Assembly: GCA_934546935.1 (NCBI GenBank)
Contig: CAKTEH010000008.1
Location: forward strand, 1 to 64,000
Reading direction: 5' to 3'
Length of the DNA stretch: 64,000 nucleotides
From: an uncultured Eubacteriales bacterium
Lineage (GTDB): Bacteria > Bacillota > Clostridia > Oscillospirales > QAMX01
Positions 45,140 to 54,237 of this stretch are shown here, one piece after another. The position numbers and the translations under genes were made by a program. The stretch's first letter is position 1. Each line of letters opens with the position of its first letter. The notes under the pieces were generated by a model. That model did no database searches. It worked only from the letters and a program-made list of their open reading frames with translations, and was not told the DNA's origin.

Positions 45140-46087
45140 TTACAACATTTTAATTGCATACATGTCACAAAAGGCGGAACAATATGCACATAAAACGCAT
45201 CTGTTCGGATCGACCTGCATACGGCCATTTGCAACCGTGATGGCACCTTGGGGGCAATGCCGGGCACAGTTCCCACAGCCGACGCACCAGTCTTCCACAT
45301 GGATCCGCCTGTTTTTTTCACGCAGGCGTTTTTCCTGCGTATCGGTATAAAAACCGGATTCAAAAAAATGAAGATTTGCTTCCACTTCATCCTTCGCCTG
45401 CATACCGATGGCAATCGCGTCGGCAAAAGGCAGGGAAAGGACATAGTCAAGGCATTCGGCGCTGCGTTTGTGCAGGTTCCCGCCGCCGAAGGCCTTCATA
45501 ATATAAATGCCGATGCCTGCGTCGTGCGCGCTTTGAACGGCATCTTCCATTTCCTGGCGCGTGCCGTCGACAATCCCCCATCCCGCAACGTTGATTAACG
45601 GATGGATCACATCAAGGCCGAGCTTTTCCGCCGCGCGTACGGCGGCGACATGATGGGTGGAGATGCCCACGGCGCGGATGATGCCGCGTGCTTTGAGCTC
45701 GTATAATGCTTCAAGCGCCGGACGGTGCCCGCGCAGCGTCAGCTCACTTTCCTGCTCGTGCAGCATGAAAATGTCGATAACGTCCCGGTCGAGTGCCCGG
45801 CGCGCTTCTTCTACGGCTTCAAGCGCTGCATCGTGTTCATAGGCATAAGTTTTAGAGCACAGCACGATATCGTCCCGTTTTGTCCGGCGAAGTGCTTCCC
45901 GCACATAAGGGTAGACGCCGTATAGCTGTGCCATATCTACGAAATTAACGCCCTGCTCAAAAGCAAAAGCCAGAATCTCGCCCGCTTCGGCGGGAGAGAA
46001 TCCGGCCTGTAAGGGTCCCATGGTAAGGGATCCAAAACATAATCTTGAGACGCGAAGACCAGTTTTGCCCAGATACCTGTATTCCAT
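45140..46087 (-). CDS. Aldo/keto reductase with C-terminal ferredoxin domain
   Basis: 315 aa. The shortened aldo/keto reductase barrel shows NFVDMAQLYGVYP (catalytic Asp and Tyr), LCSKTYA (Lys) and FMLHEQES (His). Two 4Fe-4S motifs follow: CVGCGNCARHCPQGAI and CVLCAYCSAFCDMYAI, with full CxxCxxCxxxC spacing. It is similar in design to the protein at 8363-9397, but that one has the longer spacing of the other subfamily. Substrate unknown; ferredoxin-linked carbonyl chemistry is inference. It follows ireB by four bases and probably shares its transcript. Confidence 0.92.
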   Translation of the reverse strand: MEYRYLGKTGLRVSRLCFGSLTMGPLQAGFSPAEAGEILAFAFEQGVNFVDMAQLYGVYPYVREALRRTKRDDIVLCSKTYAYEHDAALEAVEEARRALDRDVIDIFMLHEQESELTLRGHRPALEALYELKARGIIRAVGISTHHVAAVRAAEKLGLDVIHPLINVAGWGIVDGTRQEMEDAVQSAHDAGIGIYIMKAFGGGNLHKRSAECLDYVLSLPFADAIAIGMQAKDEVEANLHFFESGFYTDTQEKRLREKNRRIHVEDWCVGCGNCARHCPQGAITVANGRMQVDPNRCVLCAYCSAFCDMYAIKML

Positions 46088-46091
46088 ATCC

Positions 46092-46337
46092 TCAGTCCTG
46101 CAAATAGCTGCGCACGAGCTCCTGCAAAAGCTCGTCCCGGTCGATTTTACAGATCAGCGTGCGTGCGTTTTTATAGTTTGTGATATAGGTGGGATCCTCA
46201 GACAGGATGTAGCCGACGATTTGGTTGATGGGATTGTAGCCCTTTTCCACGAGCGCATTGTACACCTCGGTAAGCGCCGCTTTCATGGCACGGTGGCGTT
46301 CATCGGCGATGTTGAATTTGATCGTGCTGTCAAACAT
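46092..46337 (-). CDS. ireB: IreB (UPF0297) regulatory protein
   Basis: 81 aa. It shows the highly conserved IreB sequence: MFDSTIKFNIADE at the start, EVYNALVEKGYNPINQIVGYILSEDPTYIT near residues 25-55, and KIDRDELLQELVRSYL. In enterococci IreB is a substrate of the Ser/Thr kinase IreK and restrains cephalosporin resistance. AGGAGGTGA lies before the ATG at 46337; the longer frame to 46478 is not used. It commonly precedes ruvX, but here it precedes an aldo/keto reductase. Confidence 0.96.
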   Translation of the reverse strand: MFDSTIKFNIADERHRAMKAALTEVYNALVEKGYNPINQIVGYILSEDPTYITNYKNARTLICKIDRDELLQELVRSYLQD

Positions 46338-46383
46338 GACGGTCACCTCCTGAAAAATTCCCAGAAATCCTTTTCCATCTATT

Positions 46384-46412
46384 AGTTTACAGCATTTTCC
46401 TTTTTCTGTAAA
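46384..46412 (-). promoter_or_regulatory. Promoter of ireB
   Basis: Minus-strand TTTACA, 17-base spacer, TAAACT, about 45 bases ahead of the ireB start. Confidence 0.75.
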
Positions 46413-46566
46413 GGCTTTTGGCACAAAAACTGGAATTTGGGTTTTTTCCAGGGCATTGTGAAGTATGTGCGCGTACAAGGGACTTTATGCATGAAAGTGG
46501 AAATATCTTCCGGGTATCAAAATCCCTGCGCGGCGAAAACTAGGCTTGCGTAAAGGAGTTGATAGC

Positions 46567-46779
46567 ATGGTCATCGACCGAATCGCGCTTATTCTTGCGA
46601 TTATCGGCGCGCTGAACTGGGGAAGCATCGGAATCTTTGGATTTGACATCGTCGCATATATTTGCGGCGGACAGCTTTCCACGGTATCGCGTGTAATTTT
46701 TACCCTGGTCGGCATTGCCGGGCTGTGGTGTGTTTCCCTGCTGTTCCGACAGCGCGAAGAATATAGGGAAAATCTCTAA
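46567..46779 (+). CDS. DUF378 small membrane protein
   Basis: 70 aa with two membrane helices. The stretch ALILAIIGALNWGSIGIFGFDIVAYI (first helix and the LNWG motif) is the DUF378 signature. Function unknown. The ATG at 46567 has AAAGGAG eight bases upstream. It is monocistronic and ends in a strong terminator. Confidence 0.92.
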   Translation: MVIDRIALILAIIGALNWGSIGIFGFDIVAYICGGQLSTVSRVIFTLVGIAGLWCVSLLFRQREEYRENL

Positions 46780-46780
46780 C

Positions 46781-46818
46781 GCAAAAGACGCCGCAGCTTG
46801 TCTGCGGCGTCTTTTGCA
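46781..46818 (+). terminator. Intrinsic terminator after DUF378 gene
   Basis: The 16-bp stem GCAAAAGACGCCGCAG/CTGCGGCGTCTTTTGC (46781-46796 with 46802-46817) lies two bases past the stop codon. Confidence 0.9.
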
Positions 46819-46941
46819 TCAGGATTTGTATCCCTGCGCCTTTTTCGGGATAAAAAACGCAAAAACCTGCAAATTTCTGGAAAACTTATTGAATAACGTT
46901 TCACTTTTTTCCGATCTATGGAAATTCGTGCGTATTTGGAA

Positions 46942-46947
46942 TATAAT
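46942..46947 (+). promoter_or_regulatory. -10 element before the GH43 gene pair
   Basis: TATAAT with a TGGAAA -35-like box at 46919-46924 (17-base spacing), 47 bases before the ATG at 46995. Confidence 0.6.
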
Positions 46948-46994
46948 AAAAACCATATTTCAAGGAGAAATCTTATTGTGGGGAGGACTGGAAT

Positions 46995-48818
46995 ATGGAA
47001 AATGCGCAGCAATATAAAACGGCGTTTTTATGCGCCTATACAAGAATTCCCCGCCCAGGCCGCTATCCTGCGGGGCTTGCCCACAGCCTGCATCTTGCCT
47101 GGAGTCTTGACGGACAGCAGTTTACTGCCCTGCACCAAAACTGCGGCGTTTTATATGCACGCGGAGAGATCAGCGCTGAGGACACTATTGTGCCGAAGGG
47201 GATCCAGGCGCCCTGGCTTTTCCGCCTTCCGGGGGAAGAGTATGGCGTGGCTGCGGTGTGCGTAGGAGAGGATGACCGTGCGGATGCTCTCGACCGTGGG
47301 CGCGTACTGCTCTGGAAAACCCGGGATTTTATCCGTTTTGAAGAGGCGGGCAGCATTTTCCTGCATGTGGAAAAGGCGCTGTGTGCAATCCGGATCTACT
47401 ACGAAGCGCACAAGGGGCTGTATTATGCGATTTGGAAAGAGGATGGCAAAGCGCCTTGCTCTGCCTGCGCGTCTTCGCTTTTCGCATTGGGAGAGGCTGT
47501 GCCGCTGCCTGCGGTATGGGATGAAGTTCAGGTGCCGAAGAACCTGCCGGAGGATGCGGTTGTGGGGAGCTGCCTGGAAATTGAGCCTTGCCTTATCAGC
47601 CGGATCCGCACAGCCTGGGACCGGCTGCATGCGGTTGCGGTCCGGGTCCCTGAGGAGATTACGGCCGCCGTTGCGCAAGATGTATGCGGCACGACGGCGC
47701 AGGTGCTGTATTCCGACGGCTCCAGCGCGGTGCGTGCGGTCGACTGGGATCTTTCCAAAGTGGATTTTGCGAAGCCCGGCGTCTATCCGGCACGGGGGTC
47801 TGTGCGCAGCCCGTTTACCGGATTCCCGCTTGCGGAGGGATATGCAGATCCGGTCATTTTCCCGTGGCGGGGGAAATACTATTTCCTTGCTACGAATGAC
47901 AATACAGGCTGTGTCGGGCTGTTTATCCGGGAAGCGGAGAGTGTGGCTGCGCTGTTTTCTGCGGATACAGCACAGTATTGCATCCTTGCGCCTGATGCGG
48001 AAAAAGGGTTTGTGCAGACCTTTTGGGCACCGGAGCTGCATGAAATTGGCGGAGAACTATATATTCTCTTTGCGGTCAGCGGAAAAACCTGGGGGCCACA
48101 GTGCCATATGATGCGGTTGAAAAAAGGTGCGTGCCTGACAGCCCCTGGGAGCTGGGAAACACCGCTGCGCGTATGCCGGGCCGACGGTTCGCCGCTGGCG
48201 CAGGATGGCATTACGCTGGATATGACTTGCATCAAAGCTGGAGGGAATACATATTTTGCCTGGTCGTACCGCAGGCATATCGGTACGCCAAAGGATACTG
48301 GTTCCATGCTTTTTATTGCAAAAGCAGATGCGGCGTCGCCCTGGAGGCTCGCCGGGGAACCGACGCTTTTATCGAGGCCGCTGTTCGGGTGGGAAAACTG
48401 CGAGCATACCATTAATAATGAGGGCCCCTATGGATTCCTTCGGGATGGGACGGTCTATCTGTGCTATTCCGGCGGCGCGGCGAACAGTTATTCCTATGCC
48501 ATTGGGGTGCTCACTGCCGATGCGCGGGACGACTTAGCCGATGCGTCGGTCTGGCACAAGGCTTCGGCGCCGGTAGTGACCTATGCATCCGTTGACGGGG
48601 AATATGGCCCCGGGCATAATTCGTTTTTTACTGATGAACAGGGGAATCTGATGATCGCGTATCATGCTGTCGGGGGATTTGACCGGCATGTGCGTTGCAC
48701 CGGGATCCGGCGTATCCACTTTGACGTCCAGGACCGTCCGGTTTTCGATCTGCCGGCGCAGCTGGATCCAGGGCCGCAACTGCGGGAAGTAAAAACGTGC
48801 GTGAAAGTCGTAAGATAG
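46995..48818 (+). CDS. Glycoside hydrolase family 43-like protein with Ig-like insertion
   Basis: 607 aa, no signal peptide. The N-terminal about 200 residues resemble a partial five-bladed propeller (LHLAWSLDGQQFTALHQNCGVLYA). A bacterial Ig-like segment follows (about 225-265, VRVPEEITAAVAQDVCGTTAQVLYSDGSSA). Then comes a complete GH43-type propeller with EGYADPVIFPWRGKYYFLATND near 280 (Asp base), FWAPELHEIGGELYILFAVS near 340 (Asp/Glu region) and ENCEHTINNEGPYGFL near 470 (Glu acid). This layout occurs in alpha-L-arabinofuranosidases. GGGAGG lies eight bases before ATG. It pairs with the next gene, 29 bases on. Confidence 0.87.
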   Translation: MENAQQYKTAFLCAYTRIPRPGRYPAGLAHSLHLAWSLDGQQFTALHQNCGVLYARGEISAEDTIVPKGIQAPWLFRLPGEEYGVAAVCVGEDDRADALDRGRVLLWKTRDFIRFEEAGSIFLHVEKALCAIRIYYEAHKGLYYAIWKEDGKAPCSACASSLFALGEAVPLPAVWDEVQVPKNLPEDAVVGSCLEIEPCLISRIRTAWDRLHAVAVRVPEEITAAVAQDVCGTTAQVLYSDGSSAVRAVDWDLSKVDFAKPGVYPARGSVRSPFTGFPLAEGYADPVIFPWRGKYYFLATNDNTGCVGLFIREAESVAALFSADTAQYCILAPDAEKGFVQTFWAPELHEIGGELYILFAVSGKTWGPQCHMMRLKKGACLTAPGSWETPLRVCRADGSPLAQDGITLDMTCIKAGGNTYFAWSYRRHIGTPKDTGSMLFIAKADAASPWRLAGEPTLLSRPLFGWENCEHTINNEGPYGFLRDGTVYLCYSGGAANSYSYAIGVLTADARDDLADASVWHKASAPVVTYASVDGEYGPGHNSFFTDEQGNLMIAYHAVGGFDRHVRCTGIRRIHFDVQDRPVFDLPAQLDPGPQLREVKTCVKVVR

Positions 48819-48847
48819 AGAAATAGAGAAAAAAGGAGCGGCAGAAT

Positions 48848-50245
48848 ATGAAAAAGCAGGCGTTTAATCCCTATCTTCCTTCCTGGGAATACATACCGGA
48901 TGCGGAACCTTATGTATTCAACAATCGCGTTTATATCTATGGTTCCCATGACGCCTATAACGGCTATGTCTTTTGTATGGGCGATTATGTGTGCTGGTCT
49001 GCGCCGGTAAACGATTTAGGAAACTGGCGCTATGAAGGCGTCATTTATCCGAAAACAGAGGATCCTTTGAATCCGGAGGGGAAGATGTGCCTTTATGCGC
49101 CGGATGTTACGCAGGGACCGGATGGGCGCTACTATCTTTATTATGTATTGGATAAGGTAGACGTTGTATCTGTTGCCGTTTGCGACATCCCTGCGGGACG
49201 CTACCGTTTTTATGGCTATGTCCATTATCCCGACGGAACCCTGTTGGGGAAAAAACCGGGGGATGAACCGCAGTTTGATCCTGCGGTGCTGCTGGAGGAC
49301 GGAAAAGTCTATCTCTATACCGGTTTCTGCGGCCGGGGAGATAAATCCCGTCACGGCGCGATGGCAACGGTGCTCGCAAGCGATATGCTGACAGTGCTCG
49401 AGGAGCCAAAAATCGTTGCGCCGGGCAGCGAATACAGTGCCGGAACGGATTTCGAGGGGCATGCTTTTTTCGAAGCGTCCTCAATCCGGAAAATTGGGGC
49501 CGCCTATTATCTGGTATATTCTTCCCAGGTCATGCATGAACTGTGTTATGCGGTCAGCAAAACCCCCACAGAAGGTTTTCGCTATGGCGGCGTAATCGTT
49601 TCCAACTGCGATCTTGGCATAGATACGTATAAGCCTGCGGGGATGCCCGCCGCTTATGGTTCAAATAACCACGGCGGACTGGTTGAGATCGCAGGCCAGT
49701 GGTATATTTTTTATCACCGGCATACGAACGGTACCTGGTATAGCCGGCAGGGTTGCGCCGAGCCGGTGGAGTTCCTGTCTGATGGCCGGATCCCGCAGGT
49801 GGAGATCAGTTCCTGCGGCCTAAACGGCGGACCACTGAAGGGCCGCGGGCAGTACCCGGCCTATATCGCTTGCCATCTGTTTACAGACGAGCAGTGCGCC
49901 ATTGTCCGCCCGGGACGTTTCCCAAAGGTAATGCAGGATGGCCGCGATGGAGATGAGGAGCCCGGTTATATCGGGAATATTTCTGACAGCGCAACGATTG
50001 GGTTCAAAGCGTTTGATATGCGGGGTGTATCCTGCGTGGGCATCGCGACACGGGGCTATGCCAAAGGCGTATTTGAAGTCCGCACAGCCTGGGATGGCGC
50101 GGTCCTTGGCACGATCCCAATTGCTTACAGCAATGTCTGGGAAGATGCGCATGCACAGATAGAAATTCCCGATGGTGTTCATGCGTTGTATCTGACTTTC
50201 CGTGGGTTTGGAAATTGCAGTTTGCAGTATGTTTCACTGGAGTAA
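48848..50245 (+). CDS. Glycoside hydrolase family 43 protein with CBM6-like domain
   Basis: 465 aa, no signal peptide. The propeller domain (about 1-310) opens NPYLPSWEYIPDAEPYVFNNRVYIYGSHD (catalytic-base Asp region), then LYAPDVTQGPDGRYYLYYVLD and FFEASSIRKIGAAYYLVYSS (Glu acid in HAFFEASS), then NNHGGLVEIAGQWYIFYHRH. The last about 130 residues fit a family 6 carbohydrate-binding fold (YIGNISDSATIGFKAFDMRGVSC...). It is likely an arabinofuranosidase or xylosidase acting on imported oligosaccharides. AAAGGAGC precedes the ATG. It is the second gene of a two-gene unit. Confidence 0.92.
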   Translation: MKKQAFNPYLPSWEYIPDAEPYVFNNRVYIYGSHDAYNGYVFCMGDYVCWSAPVNDLGNWRYEGVIYPKTEDPLNPEGKMCLYAPDVTQGPDGRYYLYYVLDKVDVVSVAVCDIPAGRYRFYGYVHYPDGTLLGKKPGDEPQFDPAVLLEDGKVYLYTGFCGRGDKSRHGAMATVLASDMLTVLEEPKIVAPGSEYSAGTDFEGHAFFEASSIRKIGAAYYLVYSSQVMHELCYAVSKTPTEGFRYGGVIVSNCDLGIDTYKPAGMPAAYGSNNHGGLVEIAGQWYIFYHRHTNGTWYSRQGCAEPVEFLSDGRIPQVEISSCGLNGGPLKGRGQYPAYIACHLFTDEQCAIVRPGRFPKVMQDGRDGDEEPGYIGNISDSATIGFKAFDMRGVSCVGIATRGYAKGVFEVRTAWDGAVLGTIPIAYSNVWEDAHAQIEIPDGVHALYLTFRGFGNCSLQYVSLE

Positions 50246-50264
50246 ATAAGAAAACATTCAAATG

Positions 50265-50306
50265 AAAAGAGCACGCCGAGATATGCAGGCGTGCTCTTTT
50301 TTTTTT
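50265..50306 (+). terminator. Intrinsic terminator after the GH43 pair
   Basis: The stem AAAAGAGCACGCC/GGCGTGCTCTTTT (50265-50277 with 50288-50300) continues into ten T residues. From here to 50597 I find no gene or other feature. Confidence 0.93.
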
Positions 50307-50597
50307 TCAATTTGTTGCCGCATCCTTTGTGCTCCCTTGGAAGGAAGGGCCTGTTTTTCTGCCTGCCGGGAAGTATAAAAAAGCGCATAAAGGAACGCTT
50401 GCCTGAAAAACCGGCCTCTGTTTTGAAAAGGGTCTTCCCAGTCCCTCCCGTTTTTATAAACACACGCACCGGGCAAAGTACCAAAATGGGGACGTTTCTT
50501 CATAAAAACCATCTGTGCTTTTGATGACATGCGCATTAAAACCCCATGATATTACCGGCTTTTGTTCAGGAATCGGGCATGTATATAAAGAATTCCC

Positions 50598-51806
50598 CTA
50601 TGGGCGGTTGTTAGCCGTTTCATGACAGATGTCTAGATATACCGGGCTTCTTTGGCGTGGATTCCCGCCCCGCGCGGAGGACTCCGGGATTCCCAGAGCC
50701 CAGAGCAAATCAGCCTGGGTTTCCAACCGGAACAGTTCGCTGTCTGCGTCGCGCAGGCGCCATGCAGAAGCTGGTTTGGCGACGACAGATAGGTTGCCTG
50801 GGATCTGCGCCAGTACTGCCCGGCCTGTCCGGTTCAGTGCCAGAATCCTTATATAGGAAGGAAGGACTGTTTGGTGTGCCGCCTGGAGGCCTGTATAGGC
50901 TGCCATTGCAATACGCCGGATGCGCGCATGGGTATAGCGTTTGGTTTTGACCTGTGCGCAGAATCCGGCAAGCGTCGGCGCGTTTTGCGCCGCCCGGAAA
51001 AGCCGGTTTTCCAGCCCTTCCGACACATCGGGAAGCCCGGCAAAATCACCGGGCGTCATCCTGCGCAATTGCGCCAGTATGGCGCATTCCAAAGCCGCTG
51101 TGGTAACTGGTGCCCGGCCTGCGTCCTGCTCACAGCGATAGGCAGATTCTGATTCCGGCGTCAGGAAAGGACGGGCGTCGCCGCCTGCGGAGAGGATACG
51201 GCGGATGAAGGAGGCGCTTGCGGTTGTGCCTACATAATCCGCGTCATGTCCCGCGCCGGTGCGCGGGACCGGCAGCGGGCGGATCCCGGGATAATCCGCC
51301 ATTGCTTGCAGGTACTCTACGGCAAGCATAGTATTTGGCTGGGAAAGAAGCGCCGCAGCTTGTGGGTCGGATGCGCATACCGCCGCGGACAGCGCACGGG
51401 GATAATCAAAGCCCTGCGCCAGATATGCATGCAGCCTTTCTTTTGTCGCCGCATTGGTGCAAAGCGATGCCGTCCGGATAAGCGCCGCCGGATCGGCGCA
51501 TTCAGCGCCGAAAGATAGAATACCGGCGCCAAGCGCGGCAGCCAAATGCACGCCTGCCCTGGCAAAACGCGGCGCGGCAGCCATTGCAAAGGCGTGGGGC
51601 AGTTCGATTATAAGGTCTGCGCCGCCGTATACGGCAGTGCAGGCCCGGGCAAATTTGTCCAAGATGGCGGGCTCCCCACGCTGGACAAACTGTCCGCTCA
51701 TGATGCAGGCGACCGCATCTGCGCCATTTTTGCGTACGGCCTGGATATGCTGCCTGTGTCCACGGTGGAACGGATTGTATTCACAAATAATTGCCGCAAT
51801 ATTCAT
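50598..51806 (-). CDS. tmcAL: tRNA(Met) cytidine acetate ligase (TmcAL, YlbM)
   Basis: 402 aa. The nucleotidyltransferase-type N-terminus MNIAAIICEYNPFHRGHRQHIQAVR has the HxGH motif (HRGH), with MSGQFVQRGEPAILDKFARA, GADLIIELP and SFGAECAD following, all diagnostic. It activates acetate with ATP to acetylate the wobble C34 of elongator tRNA-Met to N4-acetylcytidine. AGGAG precedes the ATG. It is a single-gene unit, divergent from the histidine phosphatase gene. In this acetate-producing organism its substrate would be plentiful. Confidence 0.96.
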   Translation of the reverse strand: MNIAAIICEYNPFHRGHRQHIQAVRKNGADAVACIMSGQFVQRGEPAILDKFARACTAVYGGADLIIELPHAFAMAAAPRFARAGVHLAAALGAGILSFGAECADPAALIRTASLCTNAATKERLHAYLAQGFDYPRALSAAVCASDPQAAALLSQPNTMLAVEYLQAMADYPGIRPLPVPRTGAGHDADYVGTTASASFIRRILSAGGDARPFLTPESESAYRCEQDAGRAPVTTAALECAILAQLRRMTPGDFAGLPDVSEGLENRLFRAAQNAPTLAGFCAQVKTKRYTHARIRRIAMAAYTGLQAAHQTVLPSYIRILALNRTGRAVLAQIPGNLSVVAKPASAWRLRDADSELFRLETQADLLWALGIPESSARGGNPRQRSPVYLDICHETANNRP

Positions 51807-51818
51807 GGGCGTCTCCTG

Positions 51819-51847
51819 TTGTTATTTTGCAGTGGATTTGGTATAAT
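51819..51847 (+). promoter_or_regulatory. Promoter of the histidine phosphatase gene
   Basis: TTGTTA, 17-base spacer, TATAAT, starting 13 bases outside the divergent tmcAL start codon. Confidence 0.8.
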
Positions 51848-51945
51848 GGGAATGGATTTGGATGGGAAATCATATATTTGCAGCGTATATATGCCTGTCC
51901 GTCCGCCGCAGATATGCGGCGGGAAACAGATGGAGGGGACTGGAT

Positions 51946-52668
51946 ATGAGAATTATTTTTATCCGGCATGGCGATCCCGATTACGAGCATGACACCCTGA
52001 CCGAGAAAGGCCGCAGAGAAGCTTCGCTTTTGGCGGGCCGTGTTGCAAAATGGAAGGATATCGACGCATTTTATGTTTCGCCGCTGGGCCGCGCGCAGGC
52101 GACTGCAAAACCTTCTCTGGAGCGCACCGGCCGTACGGCGCTTACCTTCAGCTGGCTGCGTGAAGTGGCCGGGCGGGTAATGCTGCCGAACCGGGCCGGT
52201 CTGCATATACCTTGGGATTTTTATCCCGCCTATTGGACGAAAATGCCTGAGATGTATGACCGGGAAGGCTGGGTCAATTCACAGATCATCCGTACCGGCG
52301 ATACCGCGCGTGAATGGGAATACATAAAAAATTCACTTGACTGGCTGCTGCGTGATTACGGTTATTGCCGCGAGGACGGGCTGTATAAAGTTGAACAGCA
52401 CAGCGACAAAACGATTGTACTTTTCTGTCATATGGGCGTAACGCTGTTCATGCTTGGGCATTTGCTTAATATCTCGCCGATGCTTTTGATGCATGGCTTT
52501 GATATCCCGCCTACTGGCGTTACGATTGTAGCCAGCGAGGAGGTTGTGCCGGGAGAAGCATATTTCCGCTGCCATTTGCTTGGCGATACCCGGCACTTAT
52601 ACGAGGGCGGGGAGCCTGTTTCCCAGTCCGGCTATTTTGCCCCGCTGTTTCAGGAACTGGAAGGCTGA
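51946..52668 (+). CDS. Histidine phosphatase-superfamily protein
   Basis: 240 aa. It starts MRIIFIRHGDPDYEHDTLTEKGRREA with the catalytic RHG motif, has FYVSPLGRAQATAKP near residue 42, and the second catalytic His in VLFCHMGVTLFML near 165. The superfamily includes phosphoglycerate mutases and broad phosphatases; there is nothing here that fixes a substrate. The start at 51946 has GGAGGGG eight bases upstream. The interval after its stop holds the ackA promoter. Confidence 0.92.
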   Translation: MRIIFIRHGDPDYEHDTLTEKGRREASLLAGRVAKWKDIDAFYVSPLGRAQATAKPSLERTGRTALTFSWLREVAGRVMLPNRAGLHIPWDFYPAYWTKMPEMYDREGWVNSQIIRTGDTAREWEYIKNSLDWLLRDYGYCREDGLYKVEQHSDKTIVLFCHMGVTLFMLGHLLNISPMLLMHGFDIPPTGVTIVASEEVVPGEAYFRCHLLGDTRHLYEGGEPVSQSGYFAPLFQELEG

Positions 52669-52725
52669 ATTGGAAGCAGATCCAGTTTTTTGCCGGGAAG
52701 TTTCGATAAATCTTTATGGAAAAGC

Positions 52726-52754
52726 TTGCGTTTGCCGCAAAAATATTGTAGAAT
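52726..52754 (+). promoter_or_regulatory. Promoter of ackA
   Basis: TTGCGT, 17-base spacer, TAGAAT. It leaves a leader of about 200 bases before ackA (roughly 52762-52964), GC-rich and able to fold, for example TGCCGGGC with GCCCGGCA. Confidence 0.75.
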
Positions 52755-52964
52755 GAACGGTGGTGTTGCGCGTCCATTGTATCATGCCGGGCCTTGTGTT
52801 GCAAGTGCTGTGGCCGGGGTACGCGGGCGGCGCACCTCTGTAAACCTATAGTCCGGTACGGCCGCGGCAGGTCTGCATATATGCGGTATGATGCCCGGCA
52901 GGCAGGTTGCGCGGTGCGCCGGTACTGCGCGTCCAAAAATATGAAAAAGAAAGGTCTGAGTTTG

Positions 52965-54158
52965 TTGCATATTCTCGTCATCAATGCGGGAAGCTCCTCG
53001 CTGAAGTATCAGTTTTTCAATATGGACAACCATGAGGTCTTGGCAAAAGGTATCTGTGAGCGTATTGGCGCAGGCGGACATATGCGCCACAGCGTTGCGG
53101 GCAAGGTTGTTTTGGAGAAGGATACCGACATGCCGGATCATTCGGTTGCCGTTGAAAACGTCTTGGCAGCGCTGACCGATGCGGAGTTCGGCGTGATCTC
53201 CGATATGGGAATGGTCGATGCTGTTGGCCACCGTGTGCTCCATGGCGGACAAAAATTCTCCGGAAGCATGGTCGTGAATGATGAAGTGCTTGCCGCGATC
53301 GAGGCGTGCATCCCTCTCGGCCCGCTTCATAACCCGGCAAACCTGATGGGAATCCGCGCCTGTCAGAAAGTTATGCCCGGTGTGCCGCAGGTCGCTGTTT
53401 TCGATACGGCGTTCCATCAGACGATGCCGGAGCAGAGCTACCTTTATGCAATTCCGTATGAGTATTATGAAAAGTACGGTATCCGTAAATACGGCTTCCA
53501 CGGTACCTCGCACCGCTATGTTTCCGCACGCTGCGCCGAGCTGTACGGCAAGCCGGCGGAGCAGCTCAACATCATCACCTGCCATCTTGGCAACGGGTCT
53601 TCTGTGGCTGCGGTCAAAGGCGGAAAGTGCTTCGATACCTCGATGGGCCTGACTCCGCTGGATGGCCTTGTCATGGGCACCCGCTGCGGTTCTATCGATC
53701 CGGCTGTCGTAGGTTTTATTTGTGAGCAGACGGGCGCTTCTGCCTCGGAGGTTGTCACCATGCTCAATAAAGAGTCCGGGCTTTTGGCAGTTTCCGGTAT
53801 TTCCGGCGACTACCGCGATGTCAGCGCTGCTGATGAGGCCGGCGATCATCGTGCGCATATCGCCCGTGAAATGCTGTTCCAGTCGATTAAGCGCTATATC
53901 GGCGGCTATGCGGCCGAAATGGGCGGCGTAGACGCGCTGGTTTTTACAGCGGGTATCGGCGAAAATAATGATTATTTGCGCCAGAAGGTAGCCGATGGCT
54001 TGGAATTTATGGGAATTGCTGTTGATCCGGTAAAGAATGCCGGCCGCGGCGAAGATCGTGAAATCAGCGCCGAAGGGGCCCGCGTGCGTACCTTCGTTAT
54101 TTCCACCGATGAGGAACTGATGATCGCGATGGACACCGAGGAACTGACCTCAAAATAA
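52965..54158 (+). CDS. ackA: Acetate kinase
   Basis: 397 aa, full length. N-terminal HILVINAGSSSLKYQFF, GHRVLHGGQKFSGSMVV near residue 85, VFDTAFHQTMPEQSYLYAIP, YGIRKYGFHGTSHRYVS, CHLGNGSSVAAVKGGKCFDTSMGLTPLDGL and FTAGIGENNDYLR are all AckA motifs. It makes ATP and acetate from acetyl phosphate. The likely start is TTG 52965 (or TTG 52962) with AAAGG about ten bases upstream; ATG 52941 lacks a ribosome binding site. No pta is nearby. It is followed by the PFOR gene after a weak terminator. Confidence 0.96.
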   Translation: MHILVINAGSSSLKYQFFNMDNHEVLAKGICERIGAGGHMRHSVAGKVVLEKDTDMPDHSVAVENVLAALTDAEFGVISDMGMVDAVGHRVLHGGQKFSGSMVVNDEVLAAIEACIPLGPLHNPANLMGIRACQKVMPGVPQVAVFDTAFHQTMPEQSYLYAIPYEYYEKYGIRKYGFHGTSHRYVSARCAELYGKPAEQLNIITCHLGNGSSVAAVKGGKCFDTSMGLTPLDGLVMGTRCGSIDPAVVGFICEQTGASASEVVTMLNKESGLLAVSGISGDYRDVSAADEAGDHRAHIAREMLFQSIKRYIGGYAAEMGGVDALVFTAGIGENNDYLRQKVADGLEFMGIAVDPVKNAGRGEDREISAEGARVRTFVISTDEELMIAMDTEELTSK

Positions 54159-54170
54159 ATGCGTTAAAAT

Positions 54171-54197
54171 CCGGCGCGGTTTTCAAACCGGTTTTTA
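54171..54197 (+). terminator. Short hairpin between ackA and the PFOR gene
   Basis: CGGTTT/AAACCG (54177-54182 with 54185-54190), extended by outer CCGG pairing, is followed by GTTTTTAAG. It is a weak terminator that may let some transcripts continue into the PFOR gene. Confidence 0.6.
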
Positions 54198-54237
54198 AGA
54201 TATGTAAGGTTTTACAAATTTTATAGGAGGAATTCTA

